Shown one piece after another: positions 42,943 to 50,524 of a DNA stretch of 64,000 nucleotides (position 1 is the stretch's first letter; the number at the start of each line of letters is the position of its first letter). Source of the stretch: Frigoribacterium sp. Leaf263. GTDB taxonomy: Bacteria > Actinomycetota > Actinomycetes > Actinomycetales > Microbacteriaceae. The notes under the pieces were generated by a model, which saw nothing but the letters and a program-made list of their open reading frames with translations, searched no databases and was not told the origin of the DNA. Location: positions 186,631-250,630 of the forward strand of contig NZ_LMMO01000004.1 of the NCBI RefSeq assembly GCF_001422285.1, in the 5' to 3' direction. Position numbers and translations under genes: made by a program.

Positions 42943-43874
42943 CCATGCGATCCACCACTCGGCGCGCGACCCTGTCCACGATCGTCGCGGCCGCCGTCGC
43001 CGGCCTCGCGCTCACAGGCTGCTCGCCCGTCGCGGGCGACGACCGGCCGCTCGTGGCCGTCTCGACGAACATCCTCGGCGACGTGGTCGAGGAGCTCGTG
43101 GGCGACGACGCCGAGGTCATGACGCTGATGAAGCCGAACGCGGACCCGCACTCGTTCGAGATCTCGGCCCAGGAGGCGGCGCGCCTGCGGTCGGCCGATC
43201 TGATCGTCTCGAACGGGCTCGGTCTCGAGGAGGGGCTGCAGCAGCACCTCGACGCGGCCTCGGCGGACGACGTGCCGACGTTCGTCGCCGGCGACGTCAT
43301 CGACGTGCTCGACTACAGCGAGGGCGACGCCGAGGGCATGCCCGACTCGCACTTCTGGACGGATCCGGCGCGGATGCTCGACGTCGTCGACGCGCTCGAG
43401 CCCGAGCTGGCCGGGATCCCCGGCGTCGACGCCGAGGCCGTCGCCGAGCGGACCGCCGACTACCGGGCGCGGCTGGACGCGCTCGACGCCGAGATGACCG
43501 CGGCGTTCGAGGCGATCCCCGACGACCGCCGCGCCCTCGTCACGAACCACCACGTCTTCGGATACCTCGCCGACCGGTTCGACTTCGACGTGGTCGGAGC
43601 CGTCATCCCCGGGGGCACGACCCTGGCCGCGCCCTCCGCCTCGGACCTCGCCGACCTCGTCGACGCCGTCGAGGAGACCGGGGTCCGGGCGATCTTCGCC
43701 GAGTCGTCGTCGCCCGACCGCCTCGTCCAGGCCCTCGCCGGCGAGGCCGACATCCACGTGGAGGTGGTCGAGCTCTACACCGAGTCCCTTACGGGACCCG
43801 ACGAGGGGGCTCCCGACTACCTCACCATGATGCGCGTCAACACGCAGCGCATCGCCACCGGGCTCTCGCCCTGA
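42939..43874 (+). CDS. aztC: Zinc ABC transporter substrate-binding lipoprotein AztC
   Basis: The 311-residue ZnuA/TroA-type protein has signal peptide and lipobox LTGC. Zn ligands are expected at His in NADPHSFE, His in DSHFWTDP, His in TNHHVFGYLA and an acidic residue in IFAESSSP; the matching helices DAEVMTLMKPN and SADLIVSNGLGLEE are present. It has no His-rich loop of the ZnuA kind, consistent with AztC receiving metal from AztD. ATG 42939 overlaps the preceding stop; ATG 42945 is an alternative. Confidence 0.93.
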   Translation: MTMRSTTRRATLSTIVAAAVAGLALTGCSPVAGDDRPLVAVSTNILGDVVEELVGDDAEVMTLMKPNADPHSFEISAQEAARLRSADLIVSNGLGLEEGLQQHLDAASADDVPTFVAGDVIDVLDYSEGDAEGMPDSHFWTDPARMLDVVDALEPELAGIPGVDAEAVAERTADYRARLDALDAEMTAAFEAIPDDRRALVTNHHVFGYLADRFDFDVVGAVIPGGTTLAAPSASDLADLVDAVEETGVRAIFAESSSPDRLVQALAGEADIHVEVVELYTESLTGPDEGAPDYLTMMRVNTQRIATGLSP

Positions 43875-43909
43875 GCGCCCTGATCCACCATCAAGAGAAG
43901 GAACCCGCC

Positions 43910-45133
43910 ATGCGCACCCCCCACCTCCGCCGAGTCGGCCTCGCCGCCGCCTCCCTCGGGCTCGTCGCCGCCCTGGCCGCCTGCTCGTCGGGCGCCGCAC
44001 CCGAGAGCGACGGCACCACCACCCCCGCCGCCGACGCGTCATCCGGCCCGGCCGGCAGCCGCGTCGCCGTCTCGTACGAGGGCGGCATCCTCGTGCTCGA
44101 CGGCACGACCCTCGAGACGGTCGCCGACATGGACTCCGAGGAGTTCACCCGGCTGAACCCGGCGGGCGACGGCCGCCACGTGATGGTCACGATGAGCGAG
44201 GGCTTCCAGCTGCTCGACACCGCGGCCGGCACGTCGGAGGAGCCGGAGCTCACCGACACCGTCTTCGCGGCCGACACCCCGGGCCACGTCGTGCGGCATG
44301 GCGGCAAGACGATCCTCTACGCCGACGGCACGAGCGACACCACCGTCTTCGACACCGCCGACCTGGCCACCGCCGACGGTCTGCCCGAGACGGAGACCAT
44401 CGAGGGCGTCGAGGCGCACCACGGCGTCTCGGTCGTGCTCGAGGACGGCACGTTCCTCACCACGGTCGGGAACGCCGACGGCCGGAACGGCATCGAGGTC
44501 CGCGACGCGGCCGGCGAGGTCGTCGCGCAGAGCGACGAGTGCCCGGGCGTGCACGGCGAGGGCACCGCGGCCGACGAGGCCGTCGTCTTCGGCTGCGAGG
44601 ACGGCGCGATCGTCTACCACGACGGCGAGATCACCAAGCTCGACGCACCCGACCAGCCCTACGGCCGCATGGGCAACGCGTACGTGAGCGAGACCAGCCC
44701 GATCATCGTCGGCGACTACAAGAACGACCCCGACGCCGAGGGCTACCTGCTGAACGCTGTGACCCTGATCGACACCGAGGCGAAGACCCTCGAGGTCGTC
44801 GACCTGCCCGAGGGCGTCGAGTACACCTTCCGTGACGTCGCCCGCGGCCCGGACGACCTCGCGTACATCATCGGCTCCGACGGCGCCGTGCACGTGCTCG
44901 ACCCCGAGACCGGCGAGCTGACCGCCTCGTACCCCGTCATCGACGCCTGGGAGAGCCCCGTCGAGTGGCAGGACGCCCACCCGGCGATCGTCGTGGGCGC
45001 CGACGGCGTCGGCTACGTCACCGAGCCGGCCAAGAACAGCATCCACGCGGTCGACCTGACCACGGGCGAGGTCGTCGCCACGAGCGAGCTCGACGTCACC
45101 CCGAACGAGATCGCGACCGCGGTCGGCGAGTAG
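43910..45133 (+). CDS. aztD: Zinc metallochaperone AztD
   Basis: The 407-residue lipoprotein (LAAC lipobox) has a beta-propeller-like repeat. Histidine pairs expected to bind Zn occur in GHVVRHGGK, EGVEAHHGVS, ECPGVHGEG and later AHPAIVV, as in the family first defined in Paracoccus, where AztD hands Zn2+ to AztC. GAAGGA precedes ATG 43910, 35 bases after aztC. It is the last gene of the zinc operon and is followed by a very strong terminator. Confidence 0.92.
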   Translation: MRTPHLRRVGLAAASLGLVAALAACSSGAAPESDGTTTPAADASSGPAGSRVAVSYEGGILVLDGTTLETVADMDSEEFTRLNPAGDGRHVMVTMSEGFQLLDTAAGTSEEPELTDTVFAADTPGHVVRHGGKTILYADGTSDTTVFDTADLATADGLPETETIEGVEAHHGVSVVLEDGTFLTTVGNADGRNGIEVRDAAGEVVAQSDECPGVHGEGTAADEAVVFGCEDGAIVYHDGEITKLDAPDQPYGRMGNAYVSETSPIIVGDYKNDPDAEGYLLNAVTLIDTEAKTLEVVDLPEGVEYTFRDVARGPDDLAYIIGSDGAVHVLDPETGELTASYPVIDAWESPVEWQDAHPAIVVGADGVGYVTEPAKNSIHAVDLTTGEVVATSELDVTPNEIATAVGE

Positions 45134-45141
45134 CCGAGGGC

Positions 45142-45175
45142 AGGAGGCGCGGTGCCGGTCGGCACCGCGCCTCCT
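45142..45175. terminator. Bidirectional terminator built from two inverted element copies
   Basis: A perfect 15-base-pair stem (AGGAGGCGCGGTGCC / GGCACCGCGCCTCCT) with a GGTC loop lies between convergent aztD and umuC. Each arm contains one copy of the dispersed GGAGGCGCGG core. Confidence 0.88.
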
Positions 45176-45215
45176 CGTCCGTCGCGGAGCCACCCCCAGC
45201 CGGGTCGGCCGGCGC

Positions 45216-46529
45216 TCAGTCGGCCTTGACGACCGCGAGTTCGTTCCAGTGGGTGGTGGCGCGGGGCGAGACCATGTCGCGCTTCATCGTCCAGCCGCGG
45301 CGATGGCGGAGCCCGGCCACGCCGAGGCCGAGCGTCTCTTCGCCGAACCGGCCGGCGATCCGGTCGAGCACGGCCCCGTAGGCGGGCGGGGTCTCGGCGG
45401 CCTCGCCGAAGACGTCGAGACTGGCGTGCTCGTCGCGCGGCGTGAGCTCCATCAGGGTGACGCCGGCGCGGACGTACCTCTTGCCGGGCTCGAGCTGCGG
45501 CCCGAGCGCGGCGATGGCGGCGCGGTAGAGCGTCGTGGCGTCGTCGGTCGGCTCGGGGAACGCGGCCGAGACGACGTGGTTCGTGTGGGCCGACCCCTCG
45601 GCGAACGGGGAGGTCGCGGCGAAGCAGCGCATCATGCGGGTCAGCGAGCCCTGCTTCCGCAGGCGGGCGGCGGCGCGCTGCGTGTAGACCGACATGACCT
45701 CTTCGAGCTCGGCGACGGTCGTGATGGGCACGGCGAACGACCGCGAGTGGTGGATCTGGTCGCGTTCGGGCTGCACCTGGTCGATCGGCAGGCAGTCGAC
45801 GCCGCGGAGCTCCTCGACGACCCGGGCCTGGACGACCCCGAACCGCTTGCGGATGCGGGCGACGTCGGCGTCGCGGAGATCGGCGGCGGTGTGGATGCCG
45901 AGCGGGATCAGCTTCTTGGCCGTCCGTCGGCCGATGCCCCACACCTCGCCGGCGTCGACGCTCGCCAGGATGGCGGTCTGCTGCTCGGGGCCGTAGCTGC
46001 CGAGGTGGCACACTCCCGCGAGGGCGGGGTTCTGCTTGGAGCCCCGATTGGCGAGCTTGGCGAGGGTCTTGGTCGGAGCGATGCCGATGCTGACGGGCAG
46101 CCCGATCAGCTTGCGGATCATGCGCCGGATCTCGCGCGCCTGCGCGATGGTGTCGTCGAGCGTGCCGGTCAGCTCGATGAAGGACTCGTCGATCGAGTAG
46201 ACCTCCTGGCTGCTGGTGTACCGGCTGAGGATCTCGGCCGAGCGGGCCGACATGTCGCCGTAGAGCTCGTAGTTGCTCGACACGGCGACCACGCCCTGCA
46301 TCGCCGCGATCGGGGCGATCGTGTGCCACGGCGCCGCCATGTCGACGTTCAGCGCCTTCGCCTCCTGCGACCGGGCGATGACGCAGCCGTCGTTGTTCGA
46401 GAGCACGACGACGGGCCGGCCCTCGAGGGCGGGGTCGAACACGCGCTCGCACGAGACGTAGAAGTTGTTGGCGTCGACGATCGCGATGCTGCGCCGCGAA
46501 GCCGTCGACGGGGAGCGCGGCTCAGACAC
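45216..46529 (-). CDS. umuC: Y-family DNA polymerase V catalytic subunit UmuC
   Basis: The protein has 437 residues. The palm starts SIAIVDANNFYVSCERVFDP (first catalytic Asp), with VVVLSNNDGCVIARSQEAKAL and VYSIDESFIEL (the S-I-D-E catalytic pair). GIGRRTAKKLIPLGI is the HhH thumb, and the C-terminal DUF4113 motif GLRHRRGWTMKRDMVSPRATTHWNEL is typical of UmuC. It performs error-prone lesion bypass with processed UmuD. GTG 46529 overlaps the umuD stop by 8 bases. Confidence 0.95.
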   Translation of the reverse strand: MSEPRSPSTASRRSIAIVDANNFYVSCERVFDPALEGRPVVVLSNNDGCVIARSQEAKALNVDMAAPWHTIAPIAAMQGVVAVSSNYELYGDMSARSAEILSRYTSSQEVYSIDESFIELTGTLDDTIAQAREIRRMIRKLIGLPVSIGIAPTKTLAKLANRGSKQNPALAGVCHLGSYGPEQQTAILASVDAGEVWGIGRRTAKKLIPLGIHTAADLRDADVARIRKRFGVVQARVVEELRGVDCLPIDQVQPERDQIHHSRSFAVPITTVAELEEVMSVYTQRAAARLRKQGSLTRMMRCFAATSPFAEGSAHTNHVVSAAFPEPTDDATTLYRAAIAALGPQLEPGKRYVRAGVTLMELTPRDEHASLDVFGEAAETPPAYGAVLDRIAGRFGEETLGLGVAGLRHRRGWTMKRDMVSPRATTHWNELAVVKAD

Positions 46530-46956
46530 GGTGCAGGCACCTCGTGGCGACGCCCCAGATGGTCGCCTCGTCGTGCTCGGACAGCACGATCTCGGGGTAG
46601 GCGGGGTTCTCGGGGCTCAGCACCATGCGGCCCGACCGGTACGACAGCCGCTTGACGGTCAGCTCGGTGTTGACGACGGCGACCACCACGTCGCCCTCGT
46701 GCGCGTCGAGCCCGCGATCGACGATGAGCTCGTCGCCGTCGAAGATGCCCGCGCCGATCATGCTCTCGCCGCTGACCCGCACGATGAACGTCGCCGTCGG
46801 GTCGCGCATCAGGTGGCGGTTGAGGTCGACGGGGCCGGTGTAGTAGCCCTGCGCCGGCGACGGGAAGCCCGCGGGGACGGCCTCGGGCGCCAGGCGGGCG
46901 AGGAGCCCCTCGGGTCGCTCGTCGCCCCCGACGGGTCCGATGATCGCGGCGCTCAC
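46522..46956 (-). CDS. umuD: UmuD, S24-family self-cleaving polymerase V subunit
   Basis: The 144-residue protein has a cleavage site A29-G30 in PAGFPSPAQGYY, catalytic S65 in RVSGESMIGAGI and general-base K102 in LTVKRLSY, all offset +5 from E. coli UmuD (24/25, 60, 97). It is processed with RecA filament help and joins UmuC. GTG 46956 overlaps the stop of a 21-codon upstream ORF. No LexA-type SOS box of the known actinobacterial form is visible in the upstream 100 bases. Confidence 0.94.
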   Translation of the reverse strand: MSAAIIGPVGGDERPEGLLARLAPEAVPAGFPSPAQGYYTGPVDLNRHLMRDPTATFIVRVSGESMIGAGIFDGDELIVDRGLDAHEGDVVVAVVNTELTVKRLSYRSGRMVLSPENPAYPEIVLSEHDEATIWGVATRCLHRV

Positions 46957-47018
46957 CGGGCGCCCCCGACGGCACCCCGCGCCGCGGCGGGGTCGGCGAC
47001 GATCGTCGGGGAGCTCAT
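46953..47018 (-). CDS. 21-residue leader ORF coupled to umuD
   Basis: ATG 47018 opens a 21-codon frame (SSPTIVADPAAARGAVGGAR after Met) whose TGA overlaps the umuD GTG by 4 bases. A TAGGCT box lies 7 bases before the ATG, so the messenger likely starts at this codon and umuDC depends on translation of the leader. There is no ribosome site at the umuD GTG other than re-initiation. The peptide has no recognisable family. It may act as a coupling or sensing leader. Confidence 0.5.
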   Translation of the reverse strand: MSSPTIVADPAAARGAVGGAR

Positions 47019-47025
47019 GGGGTGA

Positions 47026-47031
47026 AGCCTA
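47026..47031 (-). promoter_or_regulatory. -10 box of the umuDC leader
   Basis: TAGGCT on the minus strand ends 7 bases before ATG 47018. No -35 is evident. Confidence 0.45.
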
Positions 47032-47057
47032 CGGAGCACCCCCGACATCGGGGGAGG

Positions 47058-47102
47058 GGCCGAGGAGGCGCGCCCGCGGTCGCGAGGACCGCCTCCTCGG
47101 CC
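47058..47102 (-). terminator. Terminator after the SDR gene, element-derived
   Basis: GGCCGAGGAGGCG (47058-47070) and CGCCTCCTCGGCC (47090-47102) form a perfect 13-base stem. The 19-base loop can form its own CGGTC/GACCG stem. It starts 11 bases after the SDR stop. A second hairpin CCCCCG-ACAT-CGGGGG lies at 47039-47054. Confidence 0.75.
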
Positions 47103-47112
47103 GGTCACGGCG

Positions 47113-47823
47113 TCAGCCGCGGGCCAGCTGCGGGTACAGGGCCTCGAGGGGGGCCGAGAGACCCGCCCGCACCTGCCGCGAGGTCTCGTCGGCGAGGACC
47201 TCGTGCTCGCCGGCCTCGGTCGCGTCGAAGACGTCGGAGACGAGGTCGACGGGCGAGGTCTTCGCGTCGGTCACGCCGGCGGCCATCGCGGTGTCCACGT
47301 AGCCGACGTGCACGCCGACCACCTGGACGCCGGCGGGCTGCAGCTCGAGGCGCAGCGAGTTCGTCGCCGACCACAGAGCGGCCTTGGTCGCCGAGTAGAT
47401 GCCCGCCACGGCGAACCACGACAGGGCCGAGTGGATGTCGATGATCGCCGTGCCGCCGCCCTGCGCGGAGAGCAGCGGGGCGTAGGCGCGGGCGAGGAAC
47501 AGCGGCCCGAAGAAGTTCGTCTCGACGTTGGCGCGGATCTCGTCGTCGGTGTGGCTGAGGATCCCGGGGGTGGGCGTGTTGGCGCCGGCGTTGTTGATGA
47601 GGATGGTGACGTCGGGGGCGGCCTCGACCACGGCCGCGATGGAGGCGGCGTCGGTCACGTCGAGGGCGAGGGGCACGACGCGGTCGTCGCTCCATTCGCG
47701 CGGGGTGCGGGCGGTCGCGTAGACCTTCGCGGCACCGCGGGCGAGGGCGGCCTCGACGAACGCGGTGCCGATGCCCCCGTTCGCTCCGGTGACGAGGACG
47801 ACGGAGCCTTCGATGCTGGTCAT
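47113..47823 (-). CDS. Short-chain dehydrogenase/reductase
   Basis: The 236-residue classical SDR has VVLVTGANGGIGTAFVEAAL (TGxxxGIG cofactor motif), LDVTDAASI, ILINNAGANT (NNAG) and a catalytic Ser in IIDIHSALSW with GIYSATKAALWSATNSLR (YxxxK). The substrate is unknown. It is transcribed divergently from a TetR regulator with a large dyad in the 109-base gap, so it is most likely the regulator's target. GGAAGGAACACCC precedes ATG 47823. Confidence 0.93.
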   Translation of the reverse strand: MTSIEGSVVLVTGANGGIGTAFVEAALARGAAKVYATARTPREWSDDRVVPLALDVTDAASIAAVVEAAPDVTILINNAGANTPTPGILSHTDDEIRANVETNFFGPLFLARAYAPLLSAQGGGTAIIDIHSALSWFAVAGIYSATKAALWSATNSLRLELQPAGVQVVGVHVGYVDTAMAAGVTDAKTSPVDLVSDVFDATEAGEHEVLADETSRQVRAGLSAPLEALYPQLARG

Positions 47824-47880
47824 GGGTGTTCCTTCCGAGAGGGTGAGAAGATGTGATGCTCGAATACGAGCCGCCAGATA

Positions 47881-47912
47881 TCTGACTCATGTCATAATTG
47901 AGTTCAGTCAGA
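47881..47912. promoter_or_regulatory. Nested dyad operator between SDR and TetR genes
   Basis: TCTGACT (47881-47887) and AGTCAGA (47906-47912) are perfect inverted arms; inside, ACTCA-N9-TGAGT (47885-47903) forms a second dyad around a CATAAT -10-like box. The position between divergent genes and the AT-rich content fit a TetR-type operator. Confidence 0.7.
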
Positions 47913-47932
47913 ATCTATTCCTGGAGCATGCC

Positions 47933-48535
47933 ATGTCGTCGACATCCCCCGAGCCCGGGCGGCGCGAACGCAACAAGCAGGCGAAGCTCGAGCGCATCAC
48001 CCGGGCGGCCTCCGACCTGTTCTCCCGCCACGGCGTCGACGAGGTCACGACCCAGCAGATCGCCGAGGCGGCCGACGTCGGCGCCGGCACGCTGTTCCTC
48101 TACGCCAGGACGAAGGGCGAGCTGCTGCTGCTCGCGCAGAACGCGAACTACGCGCGTTCCCTCGACGAGGGGATCCGCGCCTCCCAGAGCGCCGCGACGG
48201 CCGTCGAGGCCATCGTCGCCGTGCTGACTCCGATCGTGCACTGCAACCGCGAACAGGTCGAGAACGGCCGCACGTACCTCCGCGAGATGGCGTTCGGCGA
48301 CGCGACCGAGCCGCATCACGCCGAGGCCCTCGCCATCGTGGCTCGCACCGAGGAGGCGGTGGCCGGCATCATCACGCGCCTCACGTCGCGCAGTCCGGCC
48401 GACGCCGCCTCGCTCGCCCAGGTGATCTCGGCGGTCGTCATGCTCGCGATGTCGTCGGCGGTCGACGAGGCGGTCTCCGACGACGAGATCGTCGAGGCGA
48501 TCCGCGCGCGCCTGAGGGTCATCCTCCCCGACTGA
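47933..48535 (+). CDS. TetR-family transcriptional regulator
   Basis: The protein has 200 residues. The HTH at about residues 10-60 reads RRERNKQAKLERITRAASDLFSRHG, TTQQIAEAADVGAGTLFLYARTKGELLLL, the TetR signature. The C-terminal ligand domain is helical and variable. GGAG lies 8 bases before ATG 47933. It probably represses itself and the divergent SDR gene through the dyad at 47881-47912. Confidence 0.93.
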   Translation: MSSTSPEPGRRERNKQAKLERITRAASDLFSRHGVDEVTTQQIAEAADVGAGTLFLYARTKGELLLLAQNANYARSLDEGIRASQSAATAVEAIVAVLTPIVHCNREQVENGRTYLREMAFGDATEPHHAEALAIVARTEEAVAGIITRLTSRSPADAASLAQVISAVVMLAMSSAVDEAVSDDEIVEAIRARLRVILPD

Positions 48536-48618
48536 GGCGGGGCTCGGCCATCCATGCGCACCGCGACCTCGAGGGAGGGACTCAGGTACCGGATGCCGAG
48601 GCAGTCACTTCGACTTCA

Positions 48619-49521
48619 TTAGGACAGGGCCGCCAGAGACCCATCCCGAAGCCAGCACGAGAAGGTAGCCGTCTCGGACCACTCGTCCTCAAGGGGCCAG
48701 TAGGCGTACCACTCCACGCCTTCCGGCGCTTCGGCCTCGCACAGCACCCTGCCCCGATCCTCGATCGCAGCGATGCCCGGGTTCCCCGCTGGGAACTCGT
48801 CCGAGGCCTTGATGGAGGAGACGAACCGCCATTCGTACTCGCCGGTGCAGTCGGCCACTTCGGTTCGGCGCCCCTGAGAGTCGAACGGGTCCTGACCGCC
48901 TGGAGTGGTCGCGCACAGCTGATACTCACGAGGGTCGGCCTTCATCTGCGCGGCCATGTCCGCGATGCTCGCCGGCAGGAGGGGATACGCAGCAGTCGAC
49001 TTCTGCGCGGCGAAGTTCATCCCTGCTGGCAGCCTCATGATGTCGCATCGCAGCCAGCGGTCGCCATCGGCCCAGGCCGTTGGCGCAGGGATGTGAGGTT
49101 GCAGCGTGAATGTCGCGTACAAGGAGTCGTCGTCGATCTGCAAGGCATCGCTCAAGGCGAGGCCTCAGGTCGATTGGATGAAGTCGCGCGTCGTCTGTGT
49201 GACGTCGTCCATGGTCGTCTCGGGGGTGAACGACTCCATCGTGCCCTGCGGAATGTCCGCGACCTTCACGGTGATGATCTCGTGATCGGTGGCGCAGTCG
49301 ACCGGTTCCGCTCCCGACCAGGCGAGTGGCAGTTTCGTGCCCGCACGTTCATCGATCGCCTCGTCCTCGAGAGTCCAGCAGTGACCTTCCTCGGGTGTCG
49401 GGTCTGCGGCCATTGAAGGTGCTGCTTCGCTGGGCGGCGACGTTTCATCGGCGGCCGAGCAGGCGGACAATCCCATGGTCGCGATGATCGCCAGGCTGAC
49501 GAGCGTTTTTCTTCTCCGCAT
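48619..49521 (-). pseudogene. Septum_form-type lipoprotein gene interrupted by one in-frame TGA
   Basis: The two parts (49168-49521 and 48619-49164) lie in the same frame, separated only by TGA at 49165-49167. Read through, they give a 300-residue lipoprotein (lipobox LSAC, C21) with two repeats of a four-Cys domain: C48, C76, position 119 (the TGA), C159; and C203, C225, C261, C289. The repeat alignment places the TGA at the third Cys. Motifs GHCW, PVDCATDHE, W-x-DGDRWLRC and ADCTGEYEWRF suggest the septum-formation (Septum_form) family of secreted actinobacterial proteins. The downstream part has a weak TTG (49155) with no ribosome site. It is a recent nonsense mutation, a sequencing error or a recoded codon. 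Confidence 0.75.
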
Positions 49522-49581
49522 GAACCCCCCAAAGGTCGATGCCAGATTATTCAGCGACCCGTGACGAGCGCGACTCGCGGA

Positions 49582-50199
49582 TCACCCCCTTTCGGGTCGG
49601 GCGTCGCCCGGCTCGAGCGTCACCCACTCCTCGTCGCGCACGTAGCCCAGCAGGGCGTTCGCCCGGAGGATGCCGGTGTTGTCGGCGGAGCCGCCGGTGC
49701 GGAACCGCTCGACGCCGTCGTCGACGAGGGTCAGCACCGAGAGCGCCTTCACGGCGACGCCCAGACCCCGGCGCCGTCGGTCGCGTGCGACCACCGTGAA
49801 ATCGGTCTCGGCCGCGGCCCCGTCGACGTCGACGACGGTGAGCGCGAGCAGCTCGCCGCCCGCCGAGAGCACCCCGAACATGCGCCGTGAGGCCGACGGC
49901 GTCGCCCCATCGCGATCGACGGGCCGTTGCCGCGTCGCCACGCTGCCCGGGTAGTCGCGGGCCGTCGCGGCGTCGAGGGCCAGGACGGCGTCGACGTCGT
50001 CGGCGGTGAGCTCGCGCGCGACGCCCGCCCGTCCGACGGAGCCGGCCAGCGCCTCCTGCAGCCTCGCCCGGTCGATGCGGTCGGCGTCGAGCTCCGCGCC
50101 GAACGACCGGGCCGTCACGCGCCAGCCCTCCGCCTCGAGCGCCGCGCGGCGCGGGTCGTCGGCGGGCATCACGGCGCTGTCTCGCATGCCCTCCATCAT
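49582..50199 (-). CDS. GNAT-family N-acetyltransferase
   Basis: The 205-residue protein has a GNAT core in the C-terminal half: TDFTVVARDRRRRGLGVAVKALSV (motif A, acetyl-CoA pyrophosphate loop R-x-x-G-x-G/A) and FRTGGSADNTGILRANALLGYVRDEEW (motif B, N-x3-M/L-x3-N-x-x-L-G). The N-terminal half is a probable degenerate GNAT repeat. The acyl acceptor is unknown. Two adjacent ATGs (50199, 50196) may serve as start; no strong ribosome site. Confidence 0.88.
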   Translation of the reverse strand: MMEGMRDSAVMPADDPRRAALEAEGWRVTARSFGAELDADRIDRARLQEALAGSVGRAGVARELTADDVDAVLALDAATARDYPGSVATRQRPVDRDGATPSASRRMFGVLSAGGELLALTVVDVDGAAAETDFTVVARDRRRRGLGVAVKALSVLTLVDDGVERFRTGGSADNTGILRANALLGYVRDEEWVTLEPGDARPERG

Positions 50200-50297
50200 G
50201 CCGTGGCGTGTGGAGTCCGTGAGGATCCCCGAGCCCGGCGTGAGGAACCCGTAAAGGCCGCCGGCCGAGGCGCCGAGGGGGCGTCTACTGACTCGCT

Positions 50298-50331
50298 GTG
50301 CCCGTGACGGGCACCCGGGCCTCAGGGCCCG
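50298..50331 (+). promoter_or_regulatory. Two adjacent hairpins in the kdp leader
   Basis: GTGCCCG-TGA-CGGGCAC (50298-50314) and CGGGCC-TCAG-GGCCCG (50316-50331) stand side by side 24 bases before the first kdp micro-ORF. They could form an attenuator or terminate transcription. I do not see the c-di-AMP riboswitch consensus. Confidence 0.5.
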
Positions 50332-50354
50332 CCGATCATCCTCTTGGAGTCGTA

Positions 50355-50438
50355 GTGCTCGACATCGTGTACGTGCTCGCCGTCATCGCTGTGTTCGCAG
50401 TGGTCACCCTCGTGGCGAAGGGGGTCGAGAAGCTGTGA
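50355..50438 (+). CDS. 27-residue membrane micro-protein upstream of kdpF
   Basis: GTG 50355, 5 bases behind TTGGAG, opens a 27-residue frame ([20 protein letters not shown] then KGVEKL) that is one hydrophobic helix with a basic C-terminus. Its stop overlaps the kdpF start (GTGA). It resembles KdpF in size and layout without its sequence signature, so it may be a second small KdpFABC-associated peptide or a translational-coupling leader. Confidence 0.6.
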   Translation: MLDIVYVLAVIAVFAVVTLVAKGVEKL

Positions 50439-50524
50439 TCGTCTTCAGCATCGGCGCGGCGGTCCTCGCCGTGGCCGCCCTCGCCTACCTCGTGTACGCC
50501 CTCGTGAAGCCCGAGAGGTTCTAG
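50435..50524 (+). CDS. kdpF: K+-transporting ATPase subunit KdpF
   Basis: The 29-residue single-helix peptide ends [13 protein letters not shown], the recognisable KdpF C-terminus (LxYALLxPExF). KdpF stabilises the KdpABC complex in the membrane. GTG 50435 overlaps the preceding stop, and its TAG overlaps the kdpA GTG (TAGTG). Confidence 0.88.
   Translation: MIVFSIGAAVLAVAALAYLVYALVKPERF

Noticed and set aside
46957-47060. LexA/SOS box before umuD
   Set aside because: No GAAC-N4-GTTC-like dyad is found; only GC hairpins and a TAGGCT box are present.
48619-49155. The downstream half of the Septum_form locus as an independent gene with a TTG start
   Set aside because: The TTG has no ribosome site, lies in the same frame as the upstream ORF, and the half begins in mid-domain.
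50205-50354. c-di-AMP (ydaO) riboswitch before kdp
   Set aside because: The two hairpins are present, but the conserved ydaO core motifs are not recognisable and the leader is too short.
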